64,000 nt of DNA from CAZQQU01 sp964595625 (GTDB lineage Bacteria; Bacteroidota; Bacteroidia; Flavobacteriales; Flavobacteriaceae): contig CAZQQU010000008.1 of NCBI GenBank assembly GCA_964595625.1, positions 1 through 64,000 of the forward strand, in the 5' to 3' direction. The notes below the pieces were generated by a model. It was not told where the DNA came from. It ran no database searches and saw only the letters and a program-made list of their open reading frames with translations. Shown here piece after piece: positions 18,693 through 26,055 of this stretch; within the stretch, counting starts at the first letter, position 1, and each line of letters begins with the position of its first letter. The translations under genes and the position numbers were made by a program.

Positions 18693-18714
18693 AGCCCGTT
18701 ATTTCTAACGGACT
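18693..18714 (-). terminator. intrinsic terminator after hpf
   Basis: A 9-bp stem with a GAAA tetraloop (AGTCCGTTA-GAAA-TAACGGGCT) is followed on the minus strand by TTTTTT. It lies 49 bp after the hpf stop and only 21 bp before tRNA-Thr(TGT), so it should separate hpf transcription from the tRNA operon. Confidence 0.8.
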
Positions 18715-18715
18715 G

Positions 18716-18723
18716 CAAATGTA
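18716..18723 (-). promoter_or_regulatory. candidate -7 box for the tRNA-tuf operon
   Basis: TACATTTG on the minus strand matches TAnnTTTG and lies directly upstream of the terminator stem. Initiation about six bases downstream would begin inside the 5' arm of the hairpin. The region about 20 bp further upstream is T-rich but has no exact TTTG. Confidence 0.45.
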
Positions 18724-18763
18724 TATAAATATTTTTTCTAAAAAAATTTTTTTGGAAAAATTT

Positions 18764-19069
18764 CTATGAGTTAAATGCTCTTTGTTTTTCTTTTCGTTTT
18801 TTCAATTGTCTTTCTAGAGATCGGGTGCATTCATCAATACCTATTTCAAATTTAGTACAGTCTTTTTTTACTATTAAATCGTCTCCGGGAATACTCAATA
18901 AGATTTCTACAATTTTGTTTTCCGGTTCACCGGTATTTTCTAATTTAAAATACACATCTGCATAAATGATTTTATCATAAAACAACTCTAACTTGTTTAG
19001 CTTCTTTTCGGTAAATTCAATCAATTTGATATCCGCATCAAATCCGGGTGTTTGAATGTTTATTTTCAT
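18764..19069 (-). CDS. hpf: ribosome hibernation-promoting factor, short form
   Basis: 101 residues, matching the short HPF/YfiA fold (beta-alpha-beta-beta-beta-alpha): MKINIQTPGFDADIKLIEF, a lysine-rich first helix, a central sheet (FKLENTGEPENKIVEILL) and a basic C-terminal helix ending LKKRKEKQ. Such proteins bind the 30S decoding region and inactivate ribosomes in stationary phase. The gene lies 30 bp after xerC on the same strand, a pairing common in Flavobacteriia, and is closed by a strong terminator. Confidence 0.9.
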   Translation of the reverse strand: MKINIQTPGFDADIKLIEFTEKKLNKLELFYDKIIYADVYFKLENTGEPENKIVEILLSIPGDDLIVKKDCTKFEIGIDECTRSLERQLKKRKEKQRAFNS

Positions 19070-19099
19070 AAAGTTTGGTATTTATACATTAAACAATTT

Positions 19100-19987
19100 T
19101 TACTCTTTGTTTCGAGGGTGGGTTTGGGCATATACTTTCTTCAAATGTGCAATACTGTTCTGTGTATATACTTGCGTAGATGCCAAACTACTGTGGCCCA
19201 ACAATTCTTTAATGGCATTGAGATCCGCCCCATTAGTTAATAGGTGGGTAGCAAAACTATGACGCAAAATGTGAGGGCTTTTTTTATTTTTTGTTGATAC
19301 CCTACTAAAATAAGTGTTTATTATTCTATATACAAGAGTTTGATTTATTTTCACTCCTTTTTTAGTAATAAATAGTGTAGATTCTTCCTGTCTCTGCACC
19401 CACTTGGTCCGAACTTCAAGATAGGTTTTTAAAACATCTATCGTAGAAGGTAGTAACGGAATAATTCTTTCTTTATTTCTCTTTCCCGTGACTTTAACAG
19501 TTTCTTTATAAAAATCTATATCTACTAATTGTACATTAATTAACTCCGAGCGGCGAATTCCAGTAGTATAGAAAAGTTCAATTATGGCTCGATCTCGCAC
19601 ACCTTCAAAATCGGAGAAATCTATAGTTTCAATAGCTTTATTAATTTCCTTTTCAGAAAAAACTGAATGTACGTTTTTTTCTGTTTTTAAAGCTTTGTGT
19701 TTAGCCATGGGGTTTTCATCAATGACAGCCGTTTTTAATAAAAACTTATAAAAAGATTTTAAGGAAGATAATTTTCTATTAATCGATTTATTATTTAATC
19801 CTTTATCAACCAAACTCACTATCCACGAACGTATCAATCCGTAATGTACCTGAGAAAGATCTTCCAAATCAAATTCATTGGCCATAAAAACTTGGAATTC
19901 CTTTAAATCCTTTTGATAAAAAGTAAGTGTATTCGCCGCATACTTTTTTTCTAAGTCCAGGTACTCGATAAATGAAGTTATCAACAT
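19100..19987 (-). CDS. xerC: tyrosine recombinase XerC-type
   Basis: 295 residues, the usual length for XerC/XerD, which resolve chromosome dimers at dif. An N-terminal SAM-like core-binding domain (FIEYLDLEKKYAANTLTFY) precedes the catalytic domain. The catalytic Arg is in TGIRRSELI, the HxLRH box is HILRHSFATH, the following His is in LGHSSLAS, and the nucleophilic Tyr is in STQVYTQ. No phage or integron neighbours are visible, so a housekeeping recombinase is the best reading. The choice between XerC and XerD is not certain. Confidence 0.9.
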   Translation of the reverse strand: MLITSFIEYLDLEKKYAANTLTFYQKDLKEFQVFMANEFDLEDLSQVHYGLIRSWIVSLVDKGLNNKSINRKLSSLKSFYKFLLKTAVIDENPMAKHKALKTEKNVHSVFSEKEINKAIETIDFSDFEGVRDRAIIELFYTTGIRRSELINVQLVDIDFYKETVKVTGKRNKERIIPLLPSTIDVLKTYLEVRTKWVQRQEESTLFITKKGVKINQTLVYRIINTYFSRVSTKNKKSPHILRHSFATHLLTNGADLNAIKELLGHSSLASTQVYTQNSIAHLKKVYAQTHPRNKE

Positions 19988-20056
19988 GGGTATAGAATCT
20001 AGATAGTAAATTTAAACTTTTTTAGCGAGATTTCAAGGATATTTATGAGCAAAAAA

Positions 20057-20080
20057 AAATCCCGGAATTCTCCGGGATTT
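20057..20080 (-). terminator. rpsU terminator
   Basis: The palindrome AATCCCGGA-ATTC-TCCGGGATT is flanked by A-runs and T-runs on both sides, so it can work in either direction. It lies between rpsU and xerC, 20 bp after the rpsU stop. Confidence 0.88.
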
Positions 20081-20099
20081 TTTTGTATTTTTTTTTCGA

Positions 20100-20294
20100 T
20101 TATAGTTCTTCACCATCTCGAAGTCGCTGAATGTATTGTGCTTTTTGAATCATCGCACGTTTTCTAACAGAAGGCTTTATATACGCCTGTCTGCTTCGCA
20201 ATTGGCGCATAGTTCCGGTTTTATCAAATTTCCGTTTGTATCGCTTAAGCGCTTTATCGATATTTTCTCCGTCTTTTACTGGAATTATTAACAT
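20100..20294 (-). CDS. rpsU: 30S ribosomal protein S21
   Basis: 64-residue bS21 (start MLIIPVKDGENIDKALKRY), basic and helical, located near the 16S rRNA 3' end. In Flavobacterium, published work reports that bS21 with bS6 and bS18 sequesters the anti-Shine-Dalgarno sequence, and that rpsU itself keeps a strong Shine-Dalgarno for feedback control. The sequence here agrees: AAAGGAGGTG stands 9 nt before the ATG. It is a single-gene unit with its own -7 box and terminator. Confidence 0.97.
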   Translation of the reverse strand: MLIIPVKDGENIDKALKRYKRKFDKTGTMRQLRSRQAYIKPSVRKRAMIQKAQYIQRLRDGEEL

Positions 20295-20303
20295 AGTTTA
20301 ACC

Positions 20304-20332
20304 ACCTCCTTTCGTTTAGGTCGGCAAAGGTA
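20304..20332 (-). promoter_or_regulatory. rpsU promoter -7 box and strong Shine-Dalgarno
   Basis: On the minus strand TACCTTTG (20325-20332) matches TAnnTTTG, and AAAGGAGGT (20304-20312) is an almost full anti-SD complement with ideal spacing to the ATG at 20294. The predicted leader is only about 25 nt. A second -7-like TACTTTTG lies at 20375-20382. Confidence 0.75.
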
Positions 20333-20405
20333 GAAATAAAAAATTGATATTTTCTATTTTTCGCTTACTTTCTTCAAAAGTATTTTCAATGTAATCCACT
20401 TTTCT

Positions 20406-21572
20406 CTATACTACCGATTTGTATTCTTTACCGTCAATGACGATTTTAGCAATAATTTCGCGTAGTATCTCCGAGGTCCCTCCTCCTATAGGTCCCAAGC
20501 GACTATCTCTTAATAATCTGGCTAAAGGATAGTCTTCCATATATCCATACCCGCCTAAAAACTGCAAACACTCATAGATTACCTCGTCGGCTGTTTTTGT
20601 AGAAAGTAATTTAGACATGGTCGCTTCTTTGACAACATATTCACCATTTTCGTAACGGGCTGCTACATTATAATTAAAGACTTTACACATTTCTACTTGG
20701 CTGACCAAATCAGCTAATCGATGGCGTAATGCTTGAAATTGGTTTATTTTTTTACCAAACGCTTTCCGTTCGTTCATATACTGTAAGGTGTATTCTATGG
20801 CGTATTCAGCTCGAGCGTGGGCATTGATTCCCATAATGAGTCGCTCTAAGGCGAAATGCTGCATGACATAACCAAAGCCCTTACCTTCTTCACCCATGAG
20901 GTGCGAGGCTGGAACTCGTACATTATCAAAGGCAATTTCTGCGGTATCCGAAGCCCGCCATCCTAATTTGTTGAGTTTGGTCGCAGAAATTCCAGGGGTA
21001 TCTCTATCCACTAAGAATATGCTCATCCCTCTAGAACCTGCTTCGGGATTAGTCTTAGCAACCACTACCAAATAATCGGCGTACACCCCATTCGTTATAA
21101 AGGTCTTGGAACCATTAATCACATAATGATCCCCCTCTCTAACAGCGGTGGTTTTCATCCCCGCTACATCAGATCCCCCAAAAGGTTCACTGATACACAA
21201 ACAGCCAATTATATCTCCCGCGATACTGGCGGTTAAGTATTTTTGCTTAATTTCTTCACTACCTTCAGCCTGAAGATGGGTCATTGCTAAATACACATGA
21301 ACCCACATAGCCGCTGCAAACCCTCCGGAATGTATACGTTGCAATTCTTCTAAAAAAATAACTGTGTAAAAAGTATCTAATGCCATCCCCCCATACTCTA
21401 CCGGGTAGACGAGACCAAAATAACCCATATCTCCAAACTTCTTCCAAATAAACCGCTCAATGGCACCTGTTTCTTCCCACTTTTCAATATGGGGAACCAC
21501 CTCTTTTTGCAAAAACTCTCTAAAACTCTTTCTAAACAACTCGTGCTCTTCTGTAAAATGGGTCAAATTCAT
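20406..21572 (-). CDS. acyl-CoA dehydrogenase, isovaleryl/long-chain-like
   Basis: 388-residue FAD-dependent acyl-CoA dehydrogenase. FAD/substrate signatures CLCISEPFGGSDVAGM and FGGYGYMEDYPLARLLRD are present. The C-terminal position that carries the catalytic Glu in short- and medium-chain enzymes reads IGGGTSEI, with Gly instead of Glu. A Glu occurs instead at residue 243 (HFALERLIMG), the position used by isovaleryl- and long-chain acyl-CoA dehydrogenases. The substrate is therefore probably a branched or long acyl-CoA, but is not proven. It stands alone between rpsU and the HhH gene. Confidence 0.9.
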   Translation of the reverse strand: MNLTHFTEEHELFRKSFREFLQKEVVPHIEKWEETGAIERFIWKKFGDMGYFGLVYPVEYGGMALDTFYTVIFLEELQRIHSGGFAAAMWVHVYLAMTHLQAEGSEEIKQKYLTASIAGDIIGCLCISEPFGGSDVAGMKTTAVREGDHYVINGSKTFITNGVYADYLVVVAKTNPEAGSRGMSIFLVDRDTPGISATKLNKLGWRASDTAEIAFDNVRVPASHLMGEEGKGFGYVMQHFALERLIMGINAHARAEYAIEYTLQYMNERKAFGKKINQFQALRHRLADLVSQVEMCKVFNYNVAARYENGEYVVKEATMSKLLSTKTADEVIYECLQFLGGYGYMEDYPLARLLRDSRLGPIGGGTSEILREIIAKIVIDGKEYKSVV

Positions 21573-21617
21573 ATTTTTTTATACAATTTTTTAAACTTTC
21601 TTAAAATACAATTTACT

Positions 21618-22493
21618 TCAATCAAGTGCCAAATATAAAGTAAATCTCTCAAATTTTTCAACCGGGAAATCATTTACCTCTTTGAGTTGTTCCAAATTGG
21701 TAAAGCCCTGATGTAATAATCGATAATCCACGATTTCTTTAGCCAATTGAAAACTGATAAAAGGCAAAGTAGCTAGGTCAGAAGCGGTTGCCGTGTTGAG
21801 ATTTATTTTTTGAACGGTGGGTCTTGTTATCACTGTAAATTTCTGCTTAATGTTCTCCACCGTCTGCGGAGACAATCCGTACACATCGTATAACTGCTCA
21901 TCGGTTAAAAAACCGTTGAGACGTTGGCGATACTTGACAATACGCGCAGCGAGTACCTCCCCAACGCCATACACTTCTTGTAATTCTTCAGCAGTAGCCT
22001 CATTTAGATCTCTTCGGACAATCGGGGTCTTATTATTGACGCGCTTTTTAGATAAATCTGGTGATGAATGGCGCTGTGTTACCCATTCGGGAAACCGAAA
22101 ACGAGGACTTATCACCGCCAATAATGAATCTGATACTCCCGTAATTTGTTGGAATTCGGTTACCGAATTCACCCAGTTCCCGGCTTGGCGATACTGTAAT
22201 AATCGGTCGATTTCAACCGGACTCATTCCTAACATATACCCCCGATGATCGTCTATAAAATTGGGATTGAATGAAAAATTATTAGATAAATTATCAGCAT
22301 TTTGTTGTAGGTGCAACGAATCATATTTTTGCTGAAGCTGTACTATTTCTAGGGAATCTAAATCAAAAATTTCTGTATTTGAAAAATCAAGTACGTAATA
22401 CAATACCTGAATAATTCCAATGAATATCACTAATAAAAAAATCCCTTTTCGTTGTTTTCGAGTAAAAACGAAAAGGGATTTTAGTGATTTCAT
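21618..22493 (-). CDS. ComEA-like helix-hairpin-helix protein
   Basis: 291 residues. A positively charged N-terminus (FVFTRKQRKGIFLL) leads into one transmembrane helix (about 18-33). Three helix-hairpin-helix repeats follow, at about 100-135 (LQYRQAGNWVNSVTEF), 165-215 (LNEATAEELQEVYGVGEVLA) and 235-285 (INLNTATASDLATLPFISF). HhH repeats bind DNA backbone, and similar single-span proteins resemble the DNA-uptake protein ComEA; a role in DNA uptake is inference. It starts only 4 bp after the upstream symporter gene, and its first codons hold a terminator-like hairpin. Confidence 0.85.
   Translation of the reverse strand: MKSLKSLFVFTRKQRKGIFLLVIFIGIIQVLYYVLDFSNTEIFDLDSLEIVQLQQKYDSLHLQQNADNLSNNFSFNPNFIDDHRGYMLGMSPVEIDRLLQYRQAGNWVNSVTEFQQITGVSDSLLAVISPRFRFPEWVTQRHSSPDLSKKRVNNKTPIVRRDLNEATAEELQEVYGVGEVLAARIVKYRQRLNGFLTDEQLYDVYGLSPQTVENIKQKFTVITRPTVQKINLNTATASDLATLPFISFQLAKEIVDYRLLHQGFTNLEQLKEVNDFPVEKFERFTLYLALD
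22440..22480 (-). terminator. terminator-like hairpin inside the HhH gene start
   Basis: A perfect 13-bp inverted repeat (arms 22440-22452 and 22468-22480, AATCCCTTTTCGT/ACGAAAAGGGATT) is followed on the minus strand by TTTTTATTAG. It lies at codons 5-18 of the HhH gene, right after the symporter stop codon. Confidence 0.6.
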
Positions 22494-22497
22494 AAGT

Positions 22498-24084
22498 TTA
22501 ATCTTTCTTAGTACGAATCGCTCTTACATATTTCACTAATTCCTCTCTTACTTTAGGGAACAATAAGAAACAACCAATCAAATTAGGTACGGCCATAGCA
22601 AAAATCATGGCATCCGAAAAATCTGTCACTGCTCCTAAACTGATAGAAGAACCGATGACAATAAAGATACAAAATAAAATTTTATAGCTATAGTCTGCAA
22701 TTTTTGATTTTCCAAATAAATACATCCAAGCCTGCAGACCATAATACGACCAAGATAACATAGTTGATAAGGCAAAAAGAATGACTGCTAAGGTAAGTAT
22801 ATAAGGAAACCAGGGTAAAACTGACTCAAAGGCTTTAGAAGTGGCCAATACCCCATCAGGTATTTTTACTCCATACTGCATAATACTGCCATCTCCATTG
22901 GCGACAATAATCACTAATGCCGTCATCGTACAGACAATAACCGTATCGATAAAGGGTTCTAAAAGAGCTACCAGCCCTTCAGAGGCCGGATATTTAGTTT
23001 TAACAGCTGAGTGCGCTATGGCCGCCGATCCCACGCCAGCTTCATTAGAAAAAGCCGCTCGTTGGAATCCAATAATAATGACGCCTACTATACCACCTGC
23101 GATACTTTCGGGATGGAACGCACCCGATATAATTTGTGAAAAGGCACTACCCAATTGACTATAATTAACAACTAAAATGATAATCCCGGCAATAAAATAA
23201 ATCCCTACCATAAAGGGTATAACCTTCTCAGTAATCTTACCAATTCTTTTAATACCACCTATTATTACAAAACCCACTAACAGCATCATCAAAATCCCAA
23301 AAATAAATCCAGCCGCCTGAGAATCTGTTCCGATTATCGTGTTAAATTGTTGGGCAGCTTGATTGACCTGAAACATATTGCCTCCACCTAACGAACCTCC
23401 CACACACATAATGGCAAAAAATACCGCCAAAACTTTCCCTAAATGCTTTTTACCGGTTTCTTTTAATCCTTTAGATAAATAATACATCGGACCACCAAAT
23501 ACCTTTCCTTCCTCAGAAATATCTCGGTACTTAACACCCAAAGTACATTCTACAAACTTGGAAGACATTCCTAACAAACCAGCAACTATCATCCAGAAAG
23601 TTGCTCCCGGGCCACCCAAGGAAATAGCGATAGCCACCCCGGCTATGTTCCCCAAGCCTACAGTTCCCGATAAGGCAGCGGTTAGTGCCTGAAAATGAGA
23701 TACCTCACCATCCTTACTTTCATCTTTAATCGTTTTTACTATATCACCTTCCACTTGATTAACAACCGCACTTTCATCAACCTCTGAAAGACTTACCCCA
23801 TCGTACTTACCCCGGATTATATTTACAGAAGTACTAAACCTCCTTATATTTATAAATCGGAATAAAAAAGTAAATAATAAACCGGCAAACACCAACATAA
23901 ATATCACCAATGGTAAATCAACTCCTTCCGATAAATTTACAGAATAAAAAACAAACCCACCCCAGGCATCGGAGATGGGCTTAAACCAATTGTTTATTTT
24001 TTCATCTAAACCTAATTCTTGTTCTTGTGAATATATTAATAATGGTAGTAATAATGCCGTTGTTACAGCTAAAAATCGTTTCAT
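22498..24084 (-). CDS. sodium:alanine symporter family (AGCS) transporter
   Basis: 528-residue inner-membrane protein of the alanine/glycine:cation symporter family. The family signature GLGNIAGVAIAISLGGPGA lies around residue 150, with FKF-like VECTLGVKYRD and the conserved QRAAFSNEAGVGSAAIAHSA further on. About ten membrane spans are visible. An N-terminal signal-like segment (MKRFLAVTTALLLPLLIYSQ) and a soluble stretch of about 60 residues between the first spans make it longer than the roughly 450-residue bacterial average; this is common in Bacteroidota. It probably imports alanine or glycine with sodium. Confidence 0.92.
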   Translation of the reverse strand: MKRFLAVTTALLLPLLIYSQEQELGLDEKINNWFKPISDAWGGFVFYSVNLSEGVDLPLVIFMLVFAGLLFTFLFRFINIRRFSTSVNIIRGKYDGVSLSEVDESAVVNQVEGDIVKTIKDESKDGEVSHFQALTAALSGTVGLGNIAGVAIAISLGGPGATFWMIVAGLLGMSSKFVECTLGVKYRDISEEGKVFGGPMYYLSKGLKETGKKHLGKVLAVFFAIMCVGGSLGGGNMFQVNQAAQQFNTIIGTDSQAAGFIFGILMMLLVGFVIIGGIKRIGKITEKVIPFMVGIYFIAGIIILVVNYSQLGSAFSQIISGAFHPESIAGGIVGVIIIGFQRAAFSNEAGVGSAAIAHSAVKTKYPASEGLVALLEPFIDTVIVCTMTALVIIVANGDGSIMQYGVKIPDGVLATSKAFESVLPWFPYILTLAVILFALSTMLSWSYYGLQAWMYLFGKSKIADYSYKILFCIFIVIGSSISLGAVTDFSDAMIFAMAVPNLIGCFLLFPKVREELVKYVRAIRTKKD

Positions 24085-24236
24085 ATAATTTATTTAGTTT
24101 GGTTAGGAAGACAAATAAGGCAACAAGATGGGAATTTTTTTATTTTATTCAAATATTTTCTAAATAAATATTTATTTGCCGTAACTTTAGAAGCAATTCT
24201 ACTTTATTTTCTATAGGAAAATAGACTCGTAAAACG

Positions 24237-24244
24237 TACTTTTG
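24237..24244 (+). promoter_or_regulatory. murQ -7 box
   Basis: TACTTTTG matches TAnnTTTG and ends 4 bp before the murQ ATG. If active, transcription would begin at or next to the start codon, giving a leaderless mRNA. No exact TTTG is seen 20 bp upstream. Confidence 0.5.
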
Positions 24245-24248
24245 TTTT

Positions 24249-25073
24249 ATGAATTTTGAAAAAATCACCGAAGGCGAATCCCATTATCAGGATTTAGAAA
24301 AAATGCCGGTTTCTGAAATTCTTCGCCACATAAATAACGAAGATAAAACCGTTGCTTGGGCCGTAGAAAAAGCCCTTCCATGTATTGAACAATTGGTTAA
24401 TCAAGTGGTACAAAAACTACAATCAGGTGGACGGCTGTTTTATATAGGTGCTGGCACCAGTGGCCGAATGGGTATTTTAGATGCCAGTGAATGTCCGCCT
24501 ACTTTTGGAGTATCACCAGATTTAGTAATTGGCCTTATAGCAGGAGGTGATTCGGCCATTAGAAAAGCTGTAGAATTTGCCGAAGACGATCTTAATCAGG
24601 GTTTCCTAGACTTAAAAAAATACGATATTTCCACAAAAGATATCGTTATCGGCATTGCCGCATCGGGTACTACACCCTATGTAATTGGCGCTCTTAATGA
24701 ATGTAAAAAAAATGGTATACTCACCGGTGCCATCACATGCAACGAAGGAAGTCCTTTGGCTCTTCAAGCCGATTTTCCGGTGGTAGTGGTGGTAGGTCCC
24801 GAATTTGTAACCGGAAGTTCTCGAATGAAAGCCGGTACCGCTCAAAAATTAGTACTCAATATGATTTCAACTTCCACCATGATTCAATTACAACGTATAA
24901 AAGGAAACAAAATGGTGGATATGCAGTTGAGTAACCACAAACTAATACACCGTGGAGTTCGAATGTTAATGGATGAATTGCAGATTTCACAAGAAACCGC
25001 CCAACAACTCCTAGAAACACACAAAAGTGTACGAAATGCCCTAATCGCTTATAATCATGAAACGCACCGATAA
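24249..25073 (+). CDS. murQ: N-acetylmuramic acid 6-phosphate etherase
   Basis: 274 residues. MurQ cleaves the lactyl ether of MurNAc-6-phosphate to give GlcNAc-6-phosphate and D-lactate, in cell-wall recycling. The SIS sugar-phosphate fold and family motifs are clear: RLFYIGAGTSGRMGILDASE, a CPPTFG region, IGIAASGTTPYV, and GSSRMKAGTAQKLVLNM. Its substrate is made by anmK, which is present at 32018-33088. The last 17 bases overlap the next small gene. Confidence 0.97.
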   Translation: MNFEKITEGESHYQDLEKMPVSEILRHINNEDKTVAWAVEKALPCIEQLVNQVVQKLQSGGRLFYIGAGTSGRMGILDASECPPTFGVSPDLVIGLIAGGDSAIRKAVEFAEDDLNQGFLDLKKYDISTKDIVIGIAASGTTPYVIGALNECKKNGILTGAITCNEGSPLALQADFPVVVVVGPEFVTGSSRMKAGTAQKLVLNMISTSTMIQLQRIKGNKMVDMQLSNHKLIHRGVRMLMDELQISQETAQQLLETHKSVRNALIAYNHETHR

Positions 25074-25284
25074 AAAAGTTTTACTTAAAGGCATCAAAAT
25101 AATGGCTTTGTGCCTACCCTTACTTTTTTTAGCTCCCTACTTAATGACATTGGGATTTATCAATAAAGAACATACGCCCATCTTGTTATTGTTTTTTGTA
25201 CCCGGTTTGGTCATTGCAGTATTGGCGGGTTACCTGATGGTATTGGGATTACGAACCATCATGCGCTCGATGTTTGGGGATTAA
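25057..25284 (+). CDS. small two-span membrane protein, DUF6095-like
   Basis: 75 residues with two hydrophobic helices (about 13-31 and 40-64), a basic N-terminus and a short turn. It resembles the DUF6095 family of Bacteroidota membrane proteins; the function is unknown. Its ATG lies inside the end of murQ (17-bp overlap in another frame), so the two are translationally linked and probably always co-expressed. Confidence 0.8.
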   Translation: MKRTDKKVLLKGIKIMALCLPLLFLAPYLMTLGFINKEHTPILLLFFVPGLVIAVLAGYLMVLGLRTIMRSMFGD

Positions 25285-25290
25285 AAAAAC

Positions 25291-25311
25291 CTCTTTGAAA
25301 TCTCCAAAGAG
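25291..25311. terminator. bidirectional terminator, murQ operon / tRNA-Val(GAC)
   Basis: CTCTTTG-AAATCTC-CAAAGAG is flanked by A7 on the left, giving a U7 tract for minus-strand transcripts from tRNA-Val. On the plus strand it follows the DUF6095-like stop by a few bases, with ATTTTAG downstream. Confidence 0.8.
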
Positions 25312-25322
25312 ATTTTAGATTG

Positions 25323-25397
25323 TGGGTCGTACTGGATTCGAACCAGTGACTTCCACCCTGTCAAGGTGACACTCTGAACCAACTGAGTTAACGACCC
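25323..25397 (-). tRNA. tRNA-Val (anticodon GAC)
   Basis: Minus-strand cloverleaf: acceptor GGGTCGT/ACGACCC, D arm TAACTCAGTTGGTTCAGAG, anticodon stem TCACC/GGTGG around TTGACAG giving GAC, and T arm GGTTCGAATCC. Discriminator base A. Confidence 0.95.
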
Positions 25398-25596
25398 TTA
25401 TTAAAAAAACTTGTTATTATACTTTCTAAATTCTGAAAGCTTAAATTTAACCAGTGCAAATATCTACATTTTCTCCATTATAAAAAGATTTTTTTAAGCT
25501 ATAAACTAAAAAAAACCAGTATCCCATGTATGTTATAGAGCTCACTTGGGGTATTATCTTCGCAATTGGTATCAAGAATTCTTCAATTTAAACAAA

Positions 25597-25854
25597 ACGC
25601 TCAAAAATTCATTGCCTTCCTGGGATTAACTTCGTTGATCCCGAGTAAGGTATACCTTACTCAAAATATACCCATAAAAAAAACGCTCAAACATTCATAA
25701 TCCACTTTGGATTAACTTCGTTGATCCCGAGTAAGGTATACCTTACTCAAAATATACCCATAAAAAAAACGCTCAAACATTCATAATCCACTTTGGATTA
25801 ACTTCGTTGATCCCGAGTAAGGTATACCTTACTCAAAATATACCCATAAAAAAA
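25597..25854. repeat. three 86-bp tandem repeats with paired palindromes
   Basis: Units at 25597-25682, 25683-25768 and 25769-25854. The second and third are identical; the first differs only in its first 26 bases or so. Each unit holds the hairpin GGATTAAC-TTC-GTTGATCC directly followed by the perfect 20-bp palindrome GAGTAAGGTATACCTTACTC, and ends in an A-run. The start of each unit, ACGCTCAA, equals the left arm of the adjacent tRNA terminator (25851-25882). Confidence 0.95.
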
Positions 25855-25882
25855 ACGCTCAAGTAAACTTGGCGTTTTTTTT
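25851..25882 (-). terminator. tRNA-Val(TAC) terminator
   Basis: Minus-strand hairpin AACGC-CAAG-TTTA-CTTG-(A)-GCGTT followed by TTTTTT. It lies 15 bp after tRNA-Val(TAC). A-runs and T-runs on both flanks make it potentially bidirectional. Confidence 0.8.
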
Positions 25883-25896
25883 ATGAATATATTTTG

Positions 25897-25971
25897 TGGG
25901 CGATGAGGGATTCGAACCCCCGACCCCTTGGGTGTAAACCAAGTGCTCTGAACCAACTGAGCTAATCGCCC
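25897..25971 (-). tRNA. tRNA-Val (anticodon TAC)
   Basis: Minus-strand cloverleaf: acceptor GGGCGAT/ATCGCCC, D arm TAGCTCAGTTGGTTCAGAG, anticodon stem CTTGG/CCAAG around TTTACAC giving TAC, and T arm GGTTCGAATCC. Discriminator base A. Confidence 0.96.
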
Positions 25972-26055
25972 GAAAAAACCAACATTTTTACGACGCTTTT
26001 CGTCGTTTTAGCGGCTGCAAATATAGACTACTTTTTAATTCGGGCAAAAAAAAAA

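Larger units (their letters stand above)
25398..25896. other. 499-bp spacer between two tRNA-Val genes
   Basis: No open reading frame is supported. The left part (25398-25590) is AT-rich and featureless apart from a T-run. The right part holds three 86-bp tandem repeats and then the tRNA-Val(TAC) terminator. Confidence 0.8.

Noticed and set aside
19100..19987. xerC as a mobile-element integrase
   Set aside because: No attachment repeats, phage or transposition genes nearby; length and neighbours fit a housekeeping Xer recombinase.
25597..25854. Possible CRISPR array
   Set aside because: The units are contiguous 86-bp tandem copies without variable spacers and no cas genes are near.
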